A DNA stretch of 48,587 nt from Prevotella sp. UBA2444 (GTDB lineage: Bacteria; Bacteroidota; Bacteroidia; Bacteroidales; Bacteroidaceae). Positions 33,876 to 43,426 of the stretch are shown here, one piece after another. The first letter of the stretch is position 1. Each line of letters starts with the position of its first letter. The notes under the pieces were generated by a model. It saw only the letters and a list, made by a program, of their open reading frames with translations. It searched no databases and had not been told where the DNA came from. The position numbers were made by a program, and so were the translations under genes. The stretch is taken from positions 1 through 48,587 of the forward strand of contig DDQK01000028.1 of NCBI GenBank assembly GCA_002342665.1, in the 5' to 3' direction.

Positions 33876-35099
33876 ATGGAACAAAGAGTAGTGATAACAG
33901 GACTGGGTATTTGGTCGTGCCTTGGTACGACCCTCGATGAGGTGCGTCAGTCACTGTATGAAGGAAAAAGTGGTATTGTGTTTAGTCAGGAACGTGTCGA
34001 TGCGGGTTTCCGTTCACCGTTCTGTGCCAATGTACCGAAGGTTGACCTGAAGCCCTTCGTGAACCGTAATTTCAGACAGTTCATGCCCGAGGAGGCGCAA
34101 TATGGCTATATGGCCACCAAGGATGCACTGGCTGCTGCCCGTTTGGATCAGGACTATATCGACCAGCATGAGGTGGGCATCATCTATGGTAACGACTCCG
34201 TGGCAGAGGCAACCATGAAGGCCCTCGACAAGTTTCGCCAGTTTGGCTCTACAGCCGCCTGTGGCAGTGGAGCTATCTTCCAGTCGATGAACTCGACGGT
34301 GACGATGAATCTGGCTTGCCTCTTCCACCTGAAGGGCATCAACCTGACGGCCTCTGCGGCCTGTGCCTCTGGCTCGCAGTCGATAGGTCTCGGCTATCTG
34401 CTCATCAAGAATGGTCTGCAGGAATGTGTGGTCTGTGGTGGTGCTCAGGAAGCCAACATGTACGGCGTGGCATCCTTCGATGGTATCCAGTCGTTTGCCC
34501 TGCGTGAAGACAACGATGCTTCAAAGGCCAGTCGCCCGTTCGACCGTGACCGTAACGGTCTGGTGCCGGGTGGTGGTGCAGCTACCCTGGTGCTGGAGAG
34601 CTACGAGAGTGCCGTACGTCGCGGTGCTCCTATCTTGGCAGAGGTGGTCAGCTGGGGATTCTCCGGCAATGGCGACCATATCTCCACGCCCAACGTGGCA
34701 GGTCCTGCCCGTTCACTGGAGCTCTGCTTGCAGCAGAGTGGACTGAAAGTCAATGAGATAGGCTATGTGAACGCCCATGCCACATCGACTAAGATCGGTG
34801 ACAGCCGTGAAGCACAGGCTATCGCCCAGGTATTTGGCGACTATCGTCCCCCCGTGACCTCTACGAAAGGACAGACAGGTCATGAGATGTGGATGGCTGG
34901 AGCCAGTGAGATCATCTATTCACTGCTGATGATGAAGAACGATTTCATCGCAGGCAACTTGAACTTTGAGAACCCCGACGAGGAAACGGCCTGTATCGAT
35001 GTCGTGCCGGAGACTCGCAAGGCCCATTTCGACATCTTTATGAGCAACTCCTTCGGCTTCGGAGGTACCAATTCGACATTAATCATCAAAAATTTATAA
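33876..35099 (+). CDS. Beta-ketoacyl-ACP synthase (FabB/FabF family)
   Basis: 407 residues. The catalytic triad is complete: Cys163 (SAACASGSQS), His301 (NAHATSTKIGD) and His336 (TGHEMWMAG). The NAHAT and TGHEMW variants differ from housekeeping FabF (NAHGT, TGH-x-GAAG), which suggests a specialised secondary pathway like those for aryl polyenes and other modified lipids. The ACP gene follows after 4 nt. No ketoreductase, dehydratase or ammonia-lyase is in the window. Confidence 0.9.
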   Translation: MEQRVVITGLGIWSCLGTTLDEVRQSLYEGKSGIVFSQERVDAGFRSPFCANVPKVDLKPFVNRNFRQFMPEEAQYGYMATKDALAAARLDQDYIDQHEVGIIYGNDSVAEATMKALDKFRQFGSTAACGSGAIFQSMNSTVTMNLACLFHLKGINLTASAACASGSQSIGLGYLLIKNGLQECVVCGGAQEANMYGVASFDGIQSFALREDNDASKASRPFDRDRNGLVPGGGAATLVLESYESAVRRGAPILAEVVSWGFSGNGDHISTPNVAGPARSLELCLQQSGLKVNEIGYVNAHATSTKIGDSREAQAIAQVFGDYRPPVTSTKGQTGHEMWMAGASEIIYSLLMMKNDFIAGNLNFENPDEETACIDVVPETRKAHFDIFMSNSFGFGGTNSTLIIKNL

Positions 35100-35103
35100 G
35101 ACA

Positions 35104-35346
35104 ATGACAAGAGAAGAGATTATTGAGCAGGTAAACAGCATGCTCGCAGAAGAGTTTGAAGTAGAACAGAGTGAGTTCACCCCCGATGCCTCCCTGAAGG
35201 AGACACTCGAGCTGGACAGCATCAACCTGGTAGACCTCATCGCCCTGGTGCAGATGAACTACAAGATCACCATCCCCGTAGAGGATCTGAAGAAGATCCA
35301 GACTTTCGGCAACCTGTACGACTATATCGAGAGCCATCTGGCTTAA
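35104..35346 (+). CDS. Acyl carrier protein
   Basis: 80 residues, acidic and helical. The phosphopantetheine site is Ser39 in LELDSINLVDLIA, a DSI rather than the DSL of housekeeping ACPs. It lies 4 nt after the ketoacyl synthase gene and 17 nt before the MMPL gene. It is a likely partner of the ketoacyl synthase and substrate of the phosphopantetheinyl transferase. Confidence 0.92.
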   Translation: MTREEIIEQVNSMLAEEFEVEQSEFTPDASLKETLELDSINLVDLIALVQMNYKITIPVEDLKKIQTFGNLYDYIESHLA

Positions 35347-35362
35347 GCGTCAGTGTTGAGTC

Positions 35363-37831
35363 ATGACAGAGTTGTTTGTCAGGATATCCCGCTATTTCAG
35401 TAGTCATCGGACAGCCTTCTGGCTTTCGATGGCTGCTGTCTTTGTCTTCTTCGGCTATTTTGCTGCGCAGATTCATCTGGAAGAGGACATCAACAAGCTG
35501 ATGCCCTCGTCGAAGAATGAGGACGGCACCACGAAGCTGGCCTTCGCCGACCTGAAGATCAAGGACAAGACATTCCTGCTCTTCGAGTGGCAAGGACCTT
35601 CGCAGGGCGACGAGATGGTGATGGCACTCACGGAGGCGTGCGATTCGTTTATCAGCGTGCTACAGCAGCGCGACAGCGTGAGTCAGACCATCGACGATGT
35701 CTTCTACCGTCTGCCCGACGACTTGATGATCGACGGTGTGGGTTATGCCCAGGAGCATTTCCCTGCCTACATCGACACATCGGCCTATGCCGTTTTCGAT
35801 ACGTTGCTCACCCGTGAGCACTTCGTTCGTCAGATGCAGCAGAATCGTGATGATCTGACGGGTGAATTTGGAGAGATGTTTCCAGAACTGATCCAGATGG
35901 ACCCGTTGGGGATGCGGAATGTCCTGGCAGAACAGCTGAAGCCCCTGCTGGCTTCAGGCACAGGCAGCTATCAGACGATAGAGGGCCACTTCTTCGTGCC
36001 TGACTCTACCGTGTGCCTCGCCTTCATCACGCCACGTTTCTCTTCCACGAACACCGGACAGGGCTCTGCCCTTTTCGAGATGCTCAACGACGAGATGGCG
36101 CAGTTTGCCACGAGTCATCCTCAGGTGCGTATCAGCTACCATGGTACGCCTGCCAATGGCTATTATAATTCGACACAGATTAAACGCGACTTGACAACCA
36201 CCATCAGTGGCGCCCTGCTGCTGGTACTGGTGTTCCTGCTGGTGTGTTTCCGTCGTTGGGATACCATCCCCTTGTTGCTCCTGCCCGTAGTGTTCGGTAC
36301 CCTCTTCGGCCTGACGATGATGTATTGGCTGAAGGGGCAGTTCTCCTTGCTCGCATTGGGTATCGGTGGTGTAGTGCTGGGTGTGGCACTGAGCTATGTG
36401 CTCCATGTGCTGACACACTATCATTACACAGGCGACCGTGAACAGACCTTGCGCGACCAAGTGAAGCCGGTGTGGCTGGGGTGTCTGACGACGATAGGCT
36501 CCTTCGCAGGTCTTATCTTCATCAAGACAGACTTGTTGCAGGACTTCGGACTCTTTGCAGCCTTCGCCATCCTTGGCACTACGGCATTCAGTCTGATTTG
36601 GCTCCCTCAGTTGTTGCGAGACCGTGCCGCCGGGCACACCCTCCGTTGGATTGACGCCATCAATACCTATCCGGTAGATCGCAAGAAGCCCCTCATTGCC
36701 GTCATCCTGCTTGTGATGGTTTTCTGTATTGGAGCTTATTTCGTGGGTGGTACCCGTTTTGATGCCGATATGCACAACCTGGGCTATCTCGAGGATATGA
36801 CGGAGCACTCTGAGCAGATGCTCCGTGATAAGACCTATACGGGCGACAAACAGACATATTTTGCCTCTAAGGGCAGGACGATGGAGGAGGCCATCCGTCA
36901 TTTCAGCATCCTCGATCGTAAGCTCGACTCCCTGCAGCAGCTGGGACTCGTGAAGAGCTATACCCATACCAATGCTGTCTTCGTGCCCCTCGCCGTACAA
37001 CAGCAGCGCATCGATGCATGGAAGGCGTATTGGACCAGCGAGCGTCTGCAGAAAGTACGCCGTCTGATAGCAGAGACGGCCCCGCAGGCAGGACTCCGCG
37101 CTGAGGCTTTTGAGGCCTTCTTCGAAGCAGCTACAGCCGATTATAAGCCTGATGCACTCTATGAGGCAGACATTATCCCGAAGGGCTATCTGTCGACCAT
37201 GATGGAGCAGTCGTATGGCGATAATTACCTCTGCTTCACCACTGTGCGCTGTGCCAACGATTCCGTACGCAGCAGCCAGAGCGACTATATCCGGATCTGT
37301 GATGCCATTGCGCAGGATCCCTCGCTGCTGGTGCTCGACACCTATTATTATACGACAGACACACTGCTCCAGATGAACGAGGACTTCAACGTGCTCCAGT
37401 GGCTCTCGATGGTCTTCGTGTTCGTTGTGCTGCTCGTCAGCTTCCACTTCGACGTCAAGTTGGCGCTACTCGGATTTGCGCCCATCCTGATTAGCTGGAT
37501 CGTCGTGTTGGGGGCGATGGTGATTTTCGACGTGAGGTTCAATCTCATCAGCATCATCATCTCCACCTTCATCTTCGGTATCGGTGTAGACTATAGCATC
37601 TTCGTGATGACGGGCCTGATGGATGGCGACAACAAGAAGCTGGCATGGCACAAGACGGCCATCTTCCTGAGTGCCTTCACACTGATCGTCACCGTGAGCA
37701 GTATGCTTATCGCCCGCCATCCTGCCATCCGCAGTGTGGGATTCTCCACACTCGTCGGACTTGTATCCGCAGTCGTATTGGCCTACGTGCTGCAGCCTGC
37801 GGTATTTAGGAAGTTGAAAATTAAAGATTGA
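35363..37831 (+). CDS. MMPL/RND-family lipid exporter
   Basis: 822 residues with the RND plan of two sets of helices: one at the N-terminus, a periplasmic loop (about 50-260), helices about 270-420, a second periplasmic loop (about 440-650), and five helices at the end (VLQWLSMVFVFVVLLVSF onward) with FIFGIGVDYSIFVMTG. MMPL proteins carry lipids or polyene products across the inner membrane, and they are a standard part of aryl polyene clusters. The stop comes from an ATTGAA-like repeat (KLKIKD tail). Confidence 0.88.
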   Translation: MTELFVRISRYFSSHRTAFWLSMAAVFVFFGYFAAQIHLEEDINKLMPSSKNEDGTTKLAFADLKIKDKTFLLFEWQGPSQGDEMVMALTEACDSFISVLQQRDSVSQTIDDVFYRLPDDLMIDGVGYAQEHFPAYIDTSAYAVFDTLLTREHFVRQMQQNRDDLTGEFGEMFPELIQMDPLGMRNVLAEQLKPLLASGTGSYQTIEGHFFVPDSTVCLAFITPRFSSTNTGQGSALFEMLNDEMAQFATSHPQVRISYHGTPANGYYNSTQIKRDLTTTISGALLLVLVFLLVCFRRWDTIPLLLLPVVFGTLFGLTMMYWLKGQFSLLALGIGGVVLGVALSYVLHVLTHYHYTGDREQTLRDQVKPVWLGCLTTIGSFAGLIFIKTDLLQDFGLFAAFAILGTTAFSLIWLPQLLRDRAAGHTLRWIDAINTYPVDRKKPLIAVILLVMVFCIGAYFVGGTRFDADMHNLGYLEDMTEHSEQMLRDKTYTGDKQTYFASKGRTMEEAIRHFSILDRKLDSLQQLGLVKSYTHTNAVFVPLAVQQQRIDAWKAYWTSERLQKVRRLIAETAPQAGLRAEAFEAFFEAATADYKPDALYEADIIPKGYLSTMMEQSYGDNYLCFTTVRCANDSVRSSQSDYIRICDAIAQDPSLLVLDTYYYTTDTLLQMNEDFNVLQWLSMVFVFVVLLVSFHFDVKLALLGFAPILISWIVVLGAMVIFDVRFNLISIIISTFIFGIGVDYSIFVMTGLMDGDNKKLAWHKTAIFLSAFTLIVTVSSMLIARHPAIRSVGFSTLVGLVSAVVLAYVLQPAVFRKLKIKD

Positions 37832-37834
37832 ATA

Positions 37835-39259
37835 TTGAAAGGTGTGGTGATCATAGGTAGTGGCTTTGGTGGCCTGGTGTGTGCCAGTCTTTTGGCGCAG
37901 GCAGGAGAGCGTGTCACCGTGCTTGAGCGACAGGTACAGCCAGGAGGCTGTCTGCAGAGCTACAAGCGTGGCAGTCACCACTTCGACACGGGGTTCCACT
38001 ACGTTGGAGGACTTGCTGAGGGTCAGCGTATGCATGCTATCTTCTCCCGTCTGGGACTGATGCAGCTACCCTGGCAACGGCTCGATGCCGACGGCTTCGA
38101 CCGCGTGACCATCGCAGGCGAGACATTCTGCTTTGCCGAGGGCTACGACGCCTTCGCGCAGCAGTTGACAGAGCGATTTCCCCACCAGCGCGCTGCCCTG
38201 GAGCAGTATGTGGCCATGCTGCGTGAGTGTGATGACTTGGGCCTGGGCTCGCCTGACACTTTTGAACGCTACGGACAGAACGCCTATCAGTGGCTCTCTC
38301 ATACCGTCGGCGACCCTCTGTTGCTCCATGTGCTTTCTGGGGCCAGTCTGAAGATGGAACTGCGTAAGGAGTCACTGCCCCTCTTCGCTTTTGCCCACGG
38401 CAACAGCAGCTTCATACAGAGCAGTTGGCGACTCAAGGGCGACGGCAATCTGATAGTAGACACCCTGATCGATGGCATCCGAAGCCATGGAGGCAAGGTG
38501 GTGTGCCAGGCAGAAGTGGAGGAACTCATCGAGCGTGATGGCCGTATCGTGGCAGCACGCTGCACTGATGGCGAGACCTATGAGGGTGATACTTTCATCA
38601 GCGATATACACCCTGTGCAGACCTTCAATCTCGTGAAGGAGTCGCGGGTGCTGAAACGTATTTATCGTCGTCGCATCGGCATGTTGGAGAGTACTTTCGG
38701 CATGTTTACGGCCTCACTGGTACTGAAACCAGGTTCCATGGATTATTTCAACCACAACAAGTTTGTCTATCGCAATTCCAACGTCTGGGACTTCTATGAG
38801 TCGGCCGACGGTGTCGATGGACTCATGGTCAGTGCCCGCGTGCCCGAAGAGGGTAGCGACCTGCGCCAGATTGACTTGTTGACACCCATGCCCTGGAGAC
38901 GTCTACAACAATGGGCTGACACCCGTGTGGGACACCGTGGTGACGACTACCTGCAGCTGAAACGACAGATGGCCCTCGACTGCATCCAGTTAGCCGAAAC
39001 CGTCATTCCTGGTCTCAGAGACATGGTGAGCGAGGTGCATACCTCCACGCCCCTGACGTATCGTGACTACACGCTGACGCCCGAAGGTGCTGCCTATGGA
39101 GCCCGTAAGGACTGTCGCAACATGGTGGTGACGATGCTCTCTCCCCGTACGCCCCTGCCTAACCTGTTGCTGACAGGACAGAGCGTGATGCTGCCAGGCT
39201 TGGAGGGCGTGGCAATGACGGCGATGATGACGGTGAAATCATTGAATATTGAACATTGA
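37835..39259 (+). CDS. CrtI-like NAD(P)/FAD-dependent oxidoreductase
   Basis: 474 residues beginning at a TTG codon 3 nt after the MMPL stop; no ATG is available before the Rossmann motif VVIIGSGFGGLVCASLLA. A second motif (VTVLERQVQPGGCLQS) and a C-terminal FAD segment (LLTGQSVMLPGLEGVAMTA) match the phytoene desaturase/all-trans-retinol saturase group. It probably oxidises or isomerises an acyl or polyene chain. The last residues (NIEH) and stop come from an ATTGAA repeat. Confidence 0.85.
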   Translation: MKGVVIIGSGFGGLVCASLLAQAGERVTVLERQVQPGGCLQSYKRGSHHFDTGFHYVGGLAEGQRMHAIFSRLGLMQLPWQRLDADGFDRVTIAGETFCFAEGYDAFAQQLTERFPHQRAALEQYVAMLRECDDLGLGSPDTFERYGQNAYQWLSHTVGDPLLLHVLSGASLKMELRKESLPLFAFAHGNSSFIQSSWRLKGDGNLIVDTLIDGIRSHGGKVVCQAEVEELIERDGRIVAARCTDGETYEGDTFISDIHPVQTFNLVKESRVLKRIYRRRIGMLESTFGMFTASLVLKPGSMDYFNHNKFVYRNSNVWDFYESADGVDGLMVSARVPEEGSDLRQIDLLTPMPWRRLQQWADTRVGHRGDDYLQLKRQMALDCIQLAETVIPGLRDMVSEVHTSTPLTYRDYTLTPEGAAYGARKDCRNMVVTMLSPRTPLPNLLLTGQSVMLPGLEGVAMTAMMTVKSLNIEH

Positions 39260-39270
39260 ACATTGAAATA
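39239..39270. repeat. ATTGAACATTGAA array
   Basis: ATTGAATATTGAACATTGAA units, the reverse complement of the TTCAATG arrays. It supplies the C-terminus and stop of the oxidoreductase gene and fills the gap to the LolA-like gene. Confidence 0.8.
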
Positions 39271-39279
39271 TAGAAGGAT

Positions 39280-39861
39280 ATGGAAAGAGTATTATTGGTA
39301 TTATCATTTATTGCCTGCCAGTTGTCGTTTGGCTTCGCACAGTCTGATTTCCAGAAAGCAGTTGCCAAGTACAAGAACGTGTCGACGGTGACTGCAAACG
39401 CAACCAAGACCAGTCATAAGGACGCCATCGCCCAGGATGTGGTGACCAAGGGTAAGCTGACGATGAAGCGCCCCTCGGAAGTGGGTATCGTCATCGAGGG
39501 CGGCAAAGACCAGTTGCTGATGCAGGGCAGCACGTTCACCATGATGGTAAAGGGCAAGAAACACACCACCAGCAGCGAGCGCAACAAGCAGTTTGCCTCA
39601 TTTCAGACCGTTTTCGAGAGCATCCTCTCTGGTGGTGCCAAGGACATCTCCAAGCTCGGCGACTTGACCACTGTCAAGAAGGGCCAGCAACTGGTACTCA
39701 CCATCACCCCCAAGGCAGAGACTAAGAAAGAGGCTCGTCGCATGATGTTCTCATCATTCGTGCTGACCATCGACTGCAAGACCTCTGAGCTCAAGTCGCT
39801 GCGTATGAACGAGCGCGGTGGCTACACGGAATACACATTCTCTGGATTCCAGTTTAAGTGA
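39280..39861 (+). CDS. LolA-like outer-membrane lipoprotein carrier
   Basis: 193 residues: signal peptide (ending GFAQ), then a LolA-type half-barrel (KGKLTMKRPSEVGIVIEGG, QLLMQGSTFTMMVKGK, LVLTITPK). LolA homologues occur in aryl polyene and flexirubin clusters, where they are thought to carry the hydrophobic product over the periplasm. The MMPL pair encoded just upstream supports this. It is not necessarily the housekeeping LolA. Confidence 0.82.
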   Translation: MERVLLVLSFIACQLSFGFAQSDFQKAVAKYKNVSTVTANATKTSHKDAIAQDVVTKGKLTMKRPSEVGIVIEGGKDQLLMQGSTFTMMVKGKKHTTSSERNKQFASFQTVFESILSGGAKDISKLGDLTTVKKGQQLVLTITPKAETKKEARRMMFSSFVLTIDCKTSELKSLRMNERGGYTEYTFSGFQFK

Positions 39862-39871
39862 TTAGTGAAGG

Positions 39872-42442
39872 GTGGATAGTCTGAGGCGATTATATATAAT
39901 CCTGCTGATGGTCATGTCCTCTGTGCCCCTGTTGGCACAGAAGCTGACAGGACGTATCGTCGATGGTGAAACGGGCGAGGGCGTGCCATACGCCAGCGTG
40001 ATCTACAAGGGTCATGGCGTAGCTGTCATCAGTGACATCGACGGTAAGTTCAGTATCGACCGTCACCAAGGTTGGCGTCTCACCTTCAGCGCGGTGGGAT
40101 ATAAGTCGGAGGAGGTGACCATCACCGAGCAGAAGCGTGGTGAACTGGATATCACCTTGCGTCCTGACAAGCTGACGCTGCAGGAGGTGACCGTCAATGC
40201 CAAGAAGGGTCGCTACAGTCGTAAGAACAATCCTGCCGTGGAACTGATGAAGAAGGTGATAGCCGCCAAGAAACTCACCGACTTGGGCAACCACGACTTC
40301 TACCGCTATGATAAGTACGAGAAACTGACACTAGCAGCCAACGATATCACCCCAGAACGGCTCCTGGAGAAGCCTTATAGCAGCACCCCCTGGCTGAAGG
40401 AGCAGGTGGAGAAGTGCCAGTATAATGACAAGCTCATCCTGCCCATCAGCATTGACGAGACAGTCTCCGAGATCAACTACCGCCGCGACCCTCAGTCGAA
40501 GAAGACCATCATCAAGGGGCAGCAGACGTCGGGCATCAACGAACTCTTCGAGACCGGCGACATTCTCAATGTGGTGCTGAAGGACGTATTCACTGATGTC
40601 GACCTCTACAAGGACCAGATCCGTCTGCTGCAGTTCCCCTTCACCTCGCCCATCGGCAAGGACGCCATTGCCTTCTACCGCTTCTACATCCAGGACACGG
40701 TGAAGATAGAGCGCGACTCGTGCATACATCTCCACTTCCTGCCTAACAACCAGATGGACTTTGGATTCCGTGGCGACCTCTACATTCTGAAGGACTCCTC
40801 CTACCACGTGCGACGCTGCGAACTGATGCTGCCCAAGCAGACCAGCGTCAACTTCGTCGACAACATGCGCATCGAACAGGAGTACGAGCAGCTCGACAAC
40901 GGCGAGTGGGTACTTACGAAGGACGACATGATCACTGAGCTGAAGTTCGCCAAGTTTCTGGGCAAGGCCATCGTCATCCGCACCAATCGCTTCACGGGCT
41001 ATGACTTCGCCGAGCTGCCCAAGCGTCTGTTCAAGGGCAAGCGCAAGGAGATCCGTGAGCCCGATGCCGGCATGCAGGGCAAATCATTCTGGAATAAGTA
41101 CCGACAGGTGGAACTCACCAAGAGCGAAAGCTCCATGAGCTCGTTCGTGAAGAACATCCAGAACATCAAGGGCTTCAAGTACTTTATGATAGGACTCAAT
41201 GCCCTTATCGAGAACTCCATAGAGATTGGCGGCACCCCTAACAAGCTCGACATCACACCTGTCAACACCATCATCTCGCGTAACGACATCGACGGCTGGC
41301 GCGCTCGCTTCAGTCTGCAGACCACTGCCAACCTCAACAAGCGCTGGTTCGCTGGAGGCTACTATGCCTACGGTTTTGGTAGCCATAAGAACTACTATAA
41401 GGCGTGGGGCACCTACTCCTTCATTGACAAGAAGTATACGTCATGGGAGTACCCCAAACGGACACTCACCCTGGAGAGCACCTACGACATGTCGTCGCCC
41501 AGCGACCGCTATCTGCCTACGGATAAGGATAACTTCCTTGTGGCCTTCAAGTGGACGGGCATCAACAAGATGGTCATCAACAATCGTCAGAAACTCTCCT
41601 TCGAGTACGAGGCCTACGGTGGCATGCGCTACACGCTGGCACTGACAGCCGAGGAGTTCGAGGCCTGCGGGGCCATGTCGTTCCACAAGCTCAACCAACC
41701 GCGTGTCAATTATCACGACATGCAACCAAACAACGAGTTCATGCGCACCACAGAGCTCTTTGCAGAGCTGCGCTATGCCCCCGACGAGACCTACATCAAC
41801 AGTAAGGAGCGCCGCCTGACCATCAACAACGACGCACCGGCACTGAGCATCGCCCACACCGTGGGATTGCGGGGCGTGCTGGGAGGACAGTACACCAGCA
41901 ACTTCACTGAGGCCAAGATCTACAAGCGCTTCTGGCTCAACAGCTGGGGTAAGATTGACCTTTTCCTCAAGGGCGGCATCCAGTGGAACCAGGTTCCCTA
42001 TATGCTGCTGATTCACCCTATCGCCAACACGTCGTTCATCATCGAGGAGGAGATGTTCAACCTCATCAACAACATGGAGTTCCTCAACGACCGCTATGCC
42101 TCGATGATGCTGTCATGGGATCTGAACGGCAAGTTCTTCAACCGTATCCCCCTTATTAAGCATCTCAAGTGGCGCGAGTATATCGGCATCAACGTACTCT
42201 GGGGTGACCTCTCCGACAAGAACAACCCCTACTTGCCGCAAAATGCGGGCAGCGACAAGTTGATGTACTTCCCCGATGGCTGTCATGTGATGGACCCCCA
42301 TCGCCCCTATATGGAGTTGGTGCTGGGCATACATAATATCTTCAAGCTTATACACGTTGAGTACGTAAGGCGCCTGAATTATCTCGAACTGCCTACCGCT
42401 GAGAAACAAGGCGTAAGATTTATTTTCAGACTCACATTCTGA
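39872..42442 (+). CDS. DUF5686 outer-membrane protein with carboxypeptidase-regulatory-like domain
   Basis: 856 residues from a GTG start, giving a clear signal peptide (RRLYIILLMVMSSVPLLAQ). Residues about 23-105 are a CarboxypepD_reg-like beta-sandwich (LTGRIVDGETGEGVPYASV); the rest is a DUF5686-type outer-membrane barrel with many aromatic strands and a terminal GVRFIFRLTF strand. The function is unknown. It is 10 nt after the LolA-like gene and overlaps the next by 1 nt (TGATG), so it is a probable outer-membrane receiver or assembly factor for this locus. Confidence 0.82.
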   Translation: MDSLRRLYIILLMVMSSVPLLAQKLTGRIVDGETGEGVPYASVIYKGHGVAVISDIDGKFSIDRHQGWRLTFSAVGYKSEEVTITEQKRGELDITLRPDKLTLQEVTVNAKKGRYSRKNNPAVELMKKVIAAKKLTDLGNHDFYRYDKYEKLTLAANDITPERLLEKPYSSTPWLKEQVEKCQYNDKLILPISIDETVSEINYRRDPQSKKTIIKGQQTSGINELFETGDILNVVLKDVFTDVDLYKDQIRLLQFPFTSPIGKDAIAFYRFYIQDTVKIERDSCIHLHFLPNNQMDFGFRGDLYILKDSSYHVRRCELMLPKQTSVNFVDNMRIEQEYEQLDNGEWVLTKDDMITELKFAKFLGKAIVIRTNRFTGYDFAELPKRLFKGKRKEIREPDAGMQGKSFWNKYRQVELTKSESSMSSFVKNIQNIKGFKYFMIGLNALIENSIEIGGTPNKLDITPVNTIISRNDIDGWRARFSLQTTANLNKRWFAGGYYAYGFGSHKNYYKAWGTYSFIDKKYTSWEYPKRTLTLESTYDMSSPSDRYLPTDKDNFLVAFKWTGINKMVINNRQKLSFEYEAYGGMRYTLALTAEEFEACGAMSFHKLNQPRVNYHDMQPNNEFMRTTELFAELRYAPDETYINSKERRLTINNDAPALSIAHTVGLRGVLGGQYTSNFTEAKIYKRFWLNSWGKIDLFLKGGIQWNQVPYMLLIHPIANTSFIIEEEMFNLINNMEFLNDRYASMMLSWDLNGKFFNRIPLIKHLKWREYIGINVLWGDLSDKNNPYLPQNAGSDKLMYFPDGCHVMDPHRPYMELVLGIHNIFKLIHVEYVRRLNYLELPTAEKQGVRFIFRLTF

Positions 42443-43422
42443 TGGATCAAAAATATCTGCAGACACTCAAATCCATAGAAACGGAAGACTGGCTCGACCT
42501 ACATGTCATCCGTCCCGCGTGCTACCATCTGGCGCGCTTCTTTGCGTGGATTGACTGGCATCCCAACACCGTCACCGTCTGGTCGATGGTCTTTGGCGTG
42601 GTCAGTACCTATTTCTTTGCCCAGGGCAGCTTCTATTATCAGGGCACCCAAGGTCTGGTGATGAATCTCATCGCCATCCTGTTGCTGATGATTGCCGATA
42701 TCCTCGACTGCACCGACGGTCAGCTGGCACGCCTCACTGGCAAGAAGAGCCGTGTGGGACGTATCCTCGACGGTATGGCCGGATTCGTATGGTTTATACC
42801 TATCTATCTGGGTATCGTATGGCGTTTCTACCAGCACCACGAACTGGAGTTCTCGTGGCTCGGCATCAGCGACACGCCCCAGAATGCGCTGATAGCTACG
42901 GCTGTCGTGCTGGTGCTTGCCGTGTTATCTGGCTTTGAGGGCATGGGCAGACAGCAGCGCATGGCCGACTATTTCATCCAGGTACACCTCTTCTTCCTCA
43001 AGGGCGAGAAGGGCAGCGAACTTGACAACAGCGAGCGCCAGCGACAGCTCTATGATGAGTTGCCCAAGGATGCTCCATGGTACGAGAGAGAGTTCCAGAA
43101 ATCGTATGTCGGCTATACACGGAAACAGGAACATGCAACACCGAAGTTCCAACGGCTGATGGGGTTGCTGAAGGAGAAATTCGGCAGTGCGTCGGCCATG
43201 CCCGAACAGGTGCGGCGCGAATTCCACGACAGCTCCTTGCGCATCATCACGCTCAACGGACTGCTGACTTTCAATTTCCGCTCCTTCTGGTTCTTCCTCT
43301 TCTGCCTGCTCGACGTGCCCGTCCTGAATTTCCTCTTCGAGATTATCGTCATGGGTCTCCTCTGCCACTACGTCATCCATCGCTACGAGCGTCTCAGTAG
43401 TCGTATCGCTGATAAGTTGTAA
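42442..43422 (+). CDS. CDP-alcohol phosphatidyltransferase family protein lacking the fourth Asp
   Basis: 326 residues with about six membrane helices. The motif D-x2-DG-x2-AR-x8-G-x3-D is present (Asp89, Asp92, Gly93, Ala96, Arg97, Gly106, Asp110), but the fourth, proposed catalytic-base Asp at 114 is Gly (DGMAGF). The family joins a CDP-activated alcohol to a lipid or polyol. The protein also has an unusual charged cytoplasmic insert (about 185-255). It overlaps the DUF5686 gene by 1 nt. With the cytidylyltransferase-like and PLP genes downstream, it could act in a Kennedy-type head-group route. Confidence 0.8.
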   Translation: MDQKYLQTLKSIETEDWLDLHVIRPACYHLARFFAWIDWHPNTVTVWSMVFGVVSTYFFAQGSFYYQGTQGLVMNLIAILLLMIADILDCTDGQLARLTGKKSRVGRILDGMAGFVWFIPIYLGIVWRFYQHHELEFSWLGISDTPQNALIATAVVLVLAVLSGFEGMGRQQRMADYFIQVHLFFLKGEKGSELDNSERQRQLYDELPKDAPWYEREFQKSYVGYTRKQEHATPKFQRLMGLLKEKFGSASAMPEQVRREFHDSSLRIITLNGLLTFNFRSFWFFLFCLLDVPVLNFLFEIIVMGLLCHYVIHRYERLSSRIADKL

Positions 43423-43426
43423 TGCC

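Noticed and set aside
35954..37447. 497-codon open frame antisense to the MMPL gene
   Set aside because: The sense strand encodes a complete MMPL transporter; the antisense product is Gln/His/Glu-rich with no start context or promoter.
37829..37845. GTG at 37844 as the start of the CrtI-like gene
   Set aside because: It would begin directly at the first strand of the Rossmann motif; TTG at 37835 keeps the normal few residues before it. GTG remains possible.
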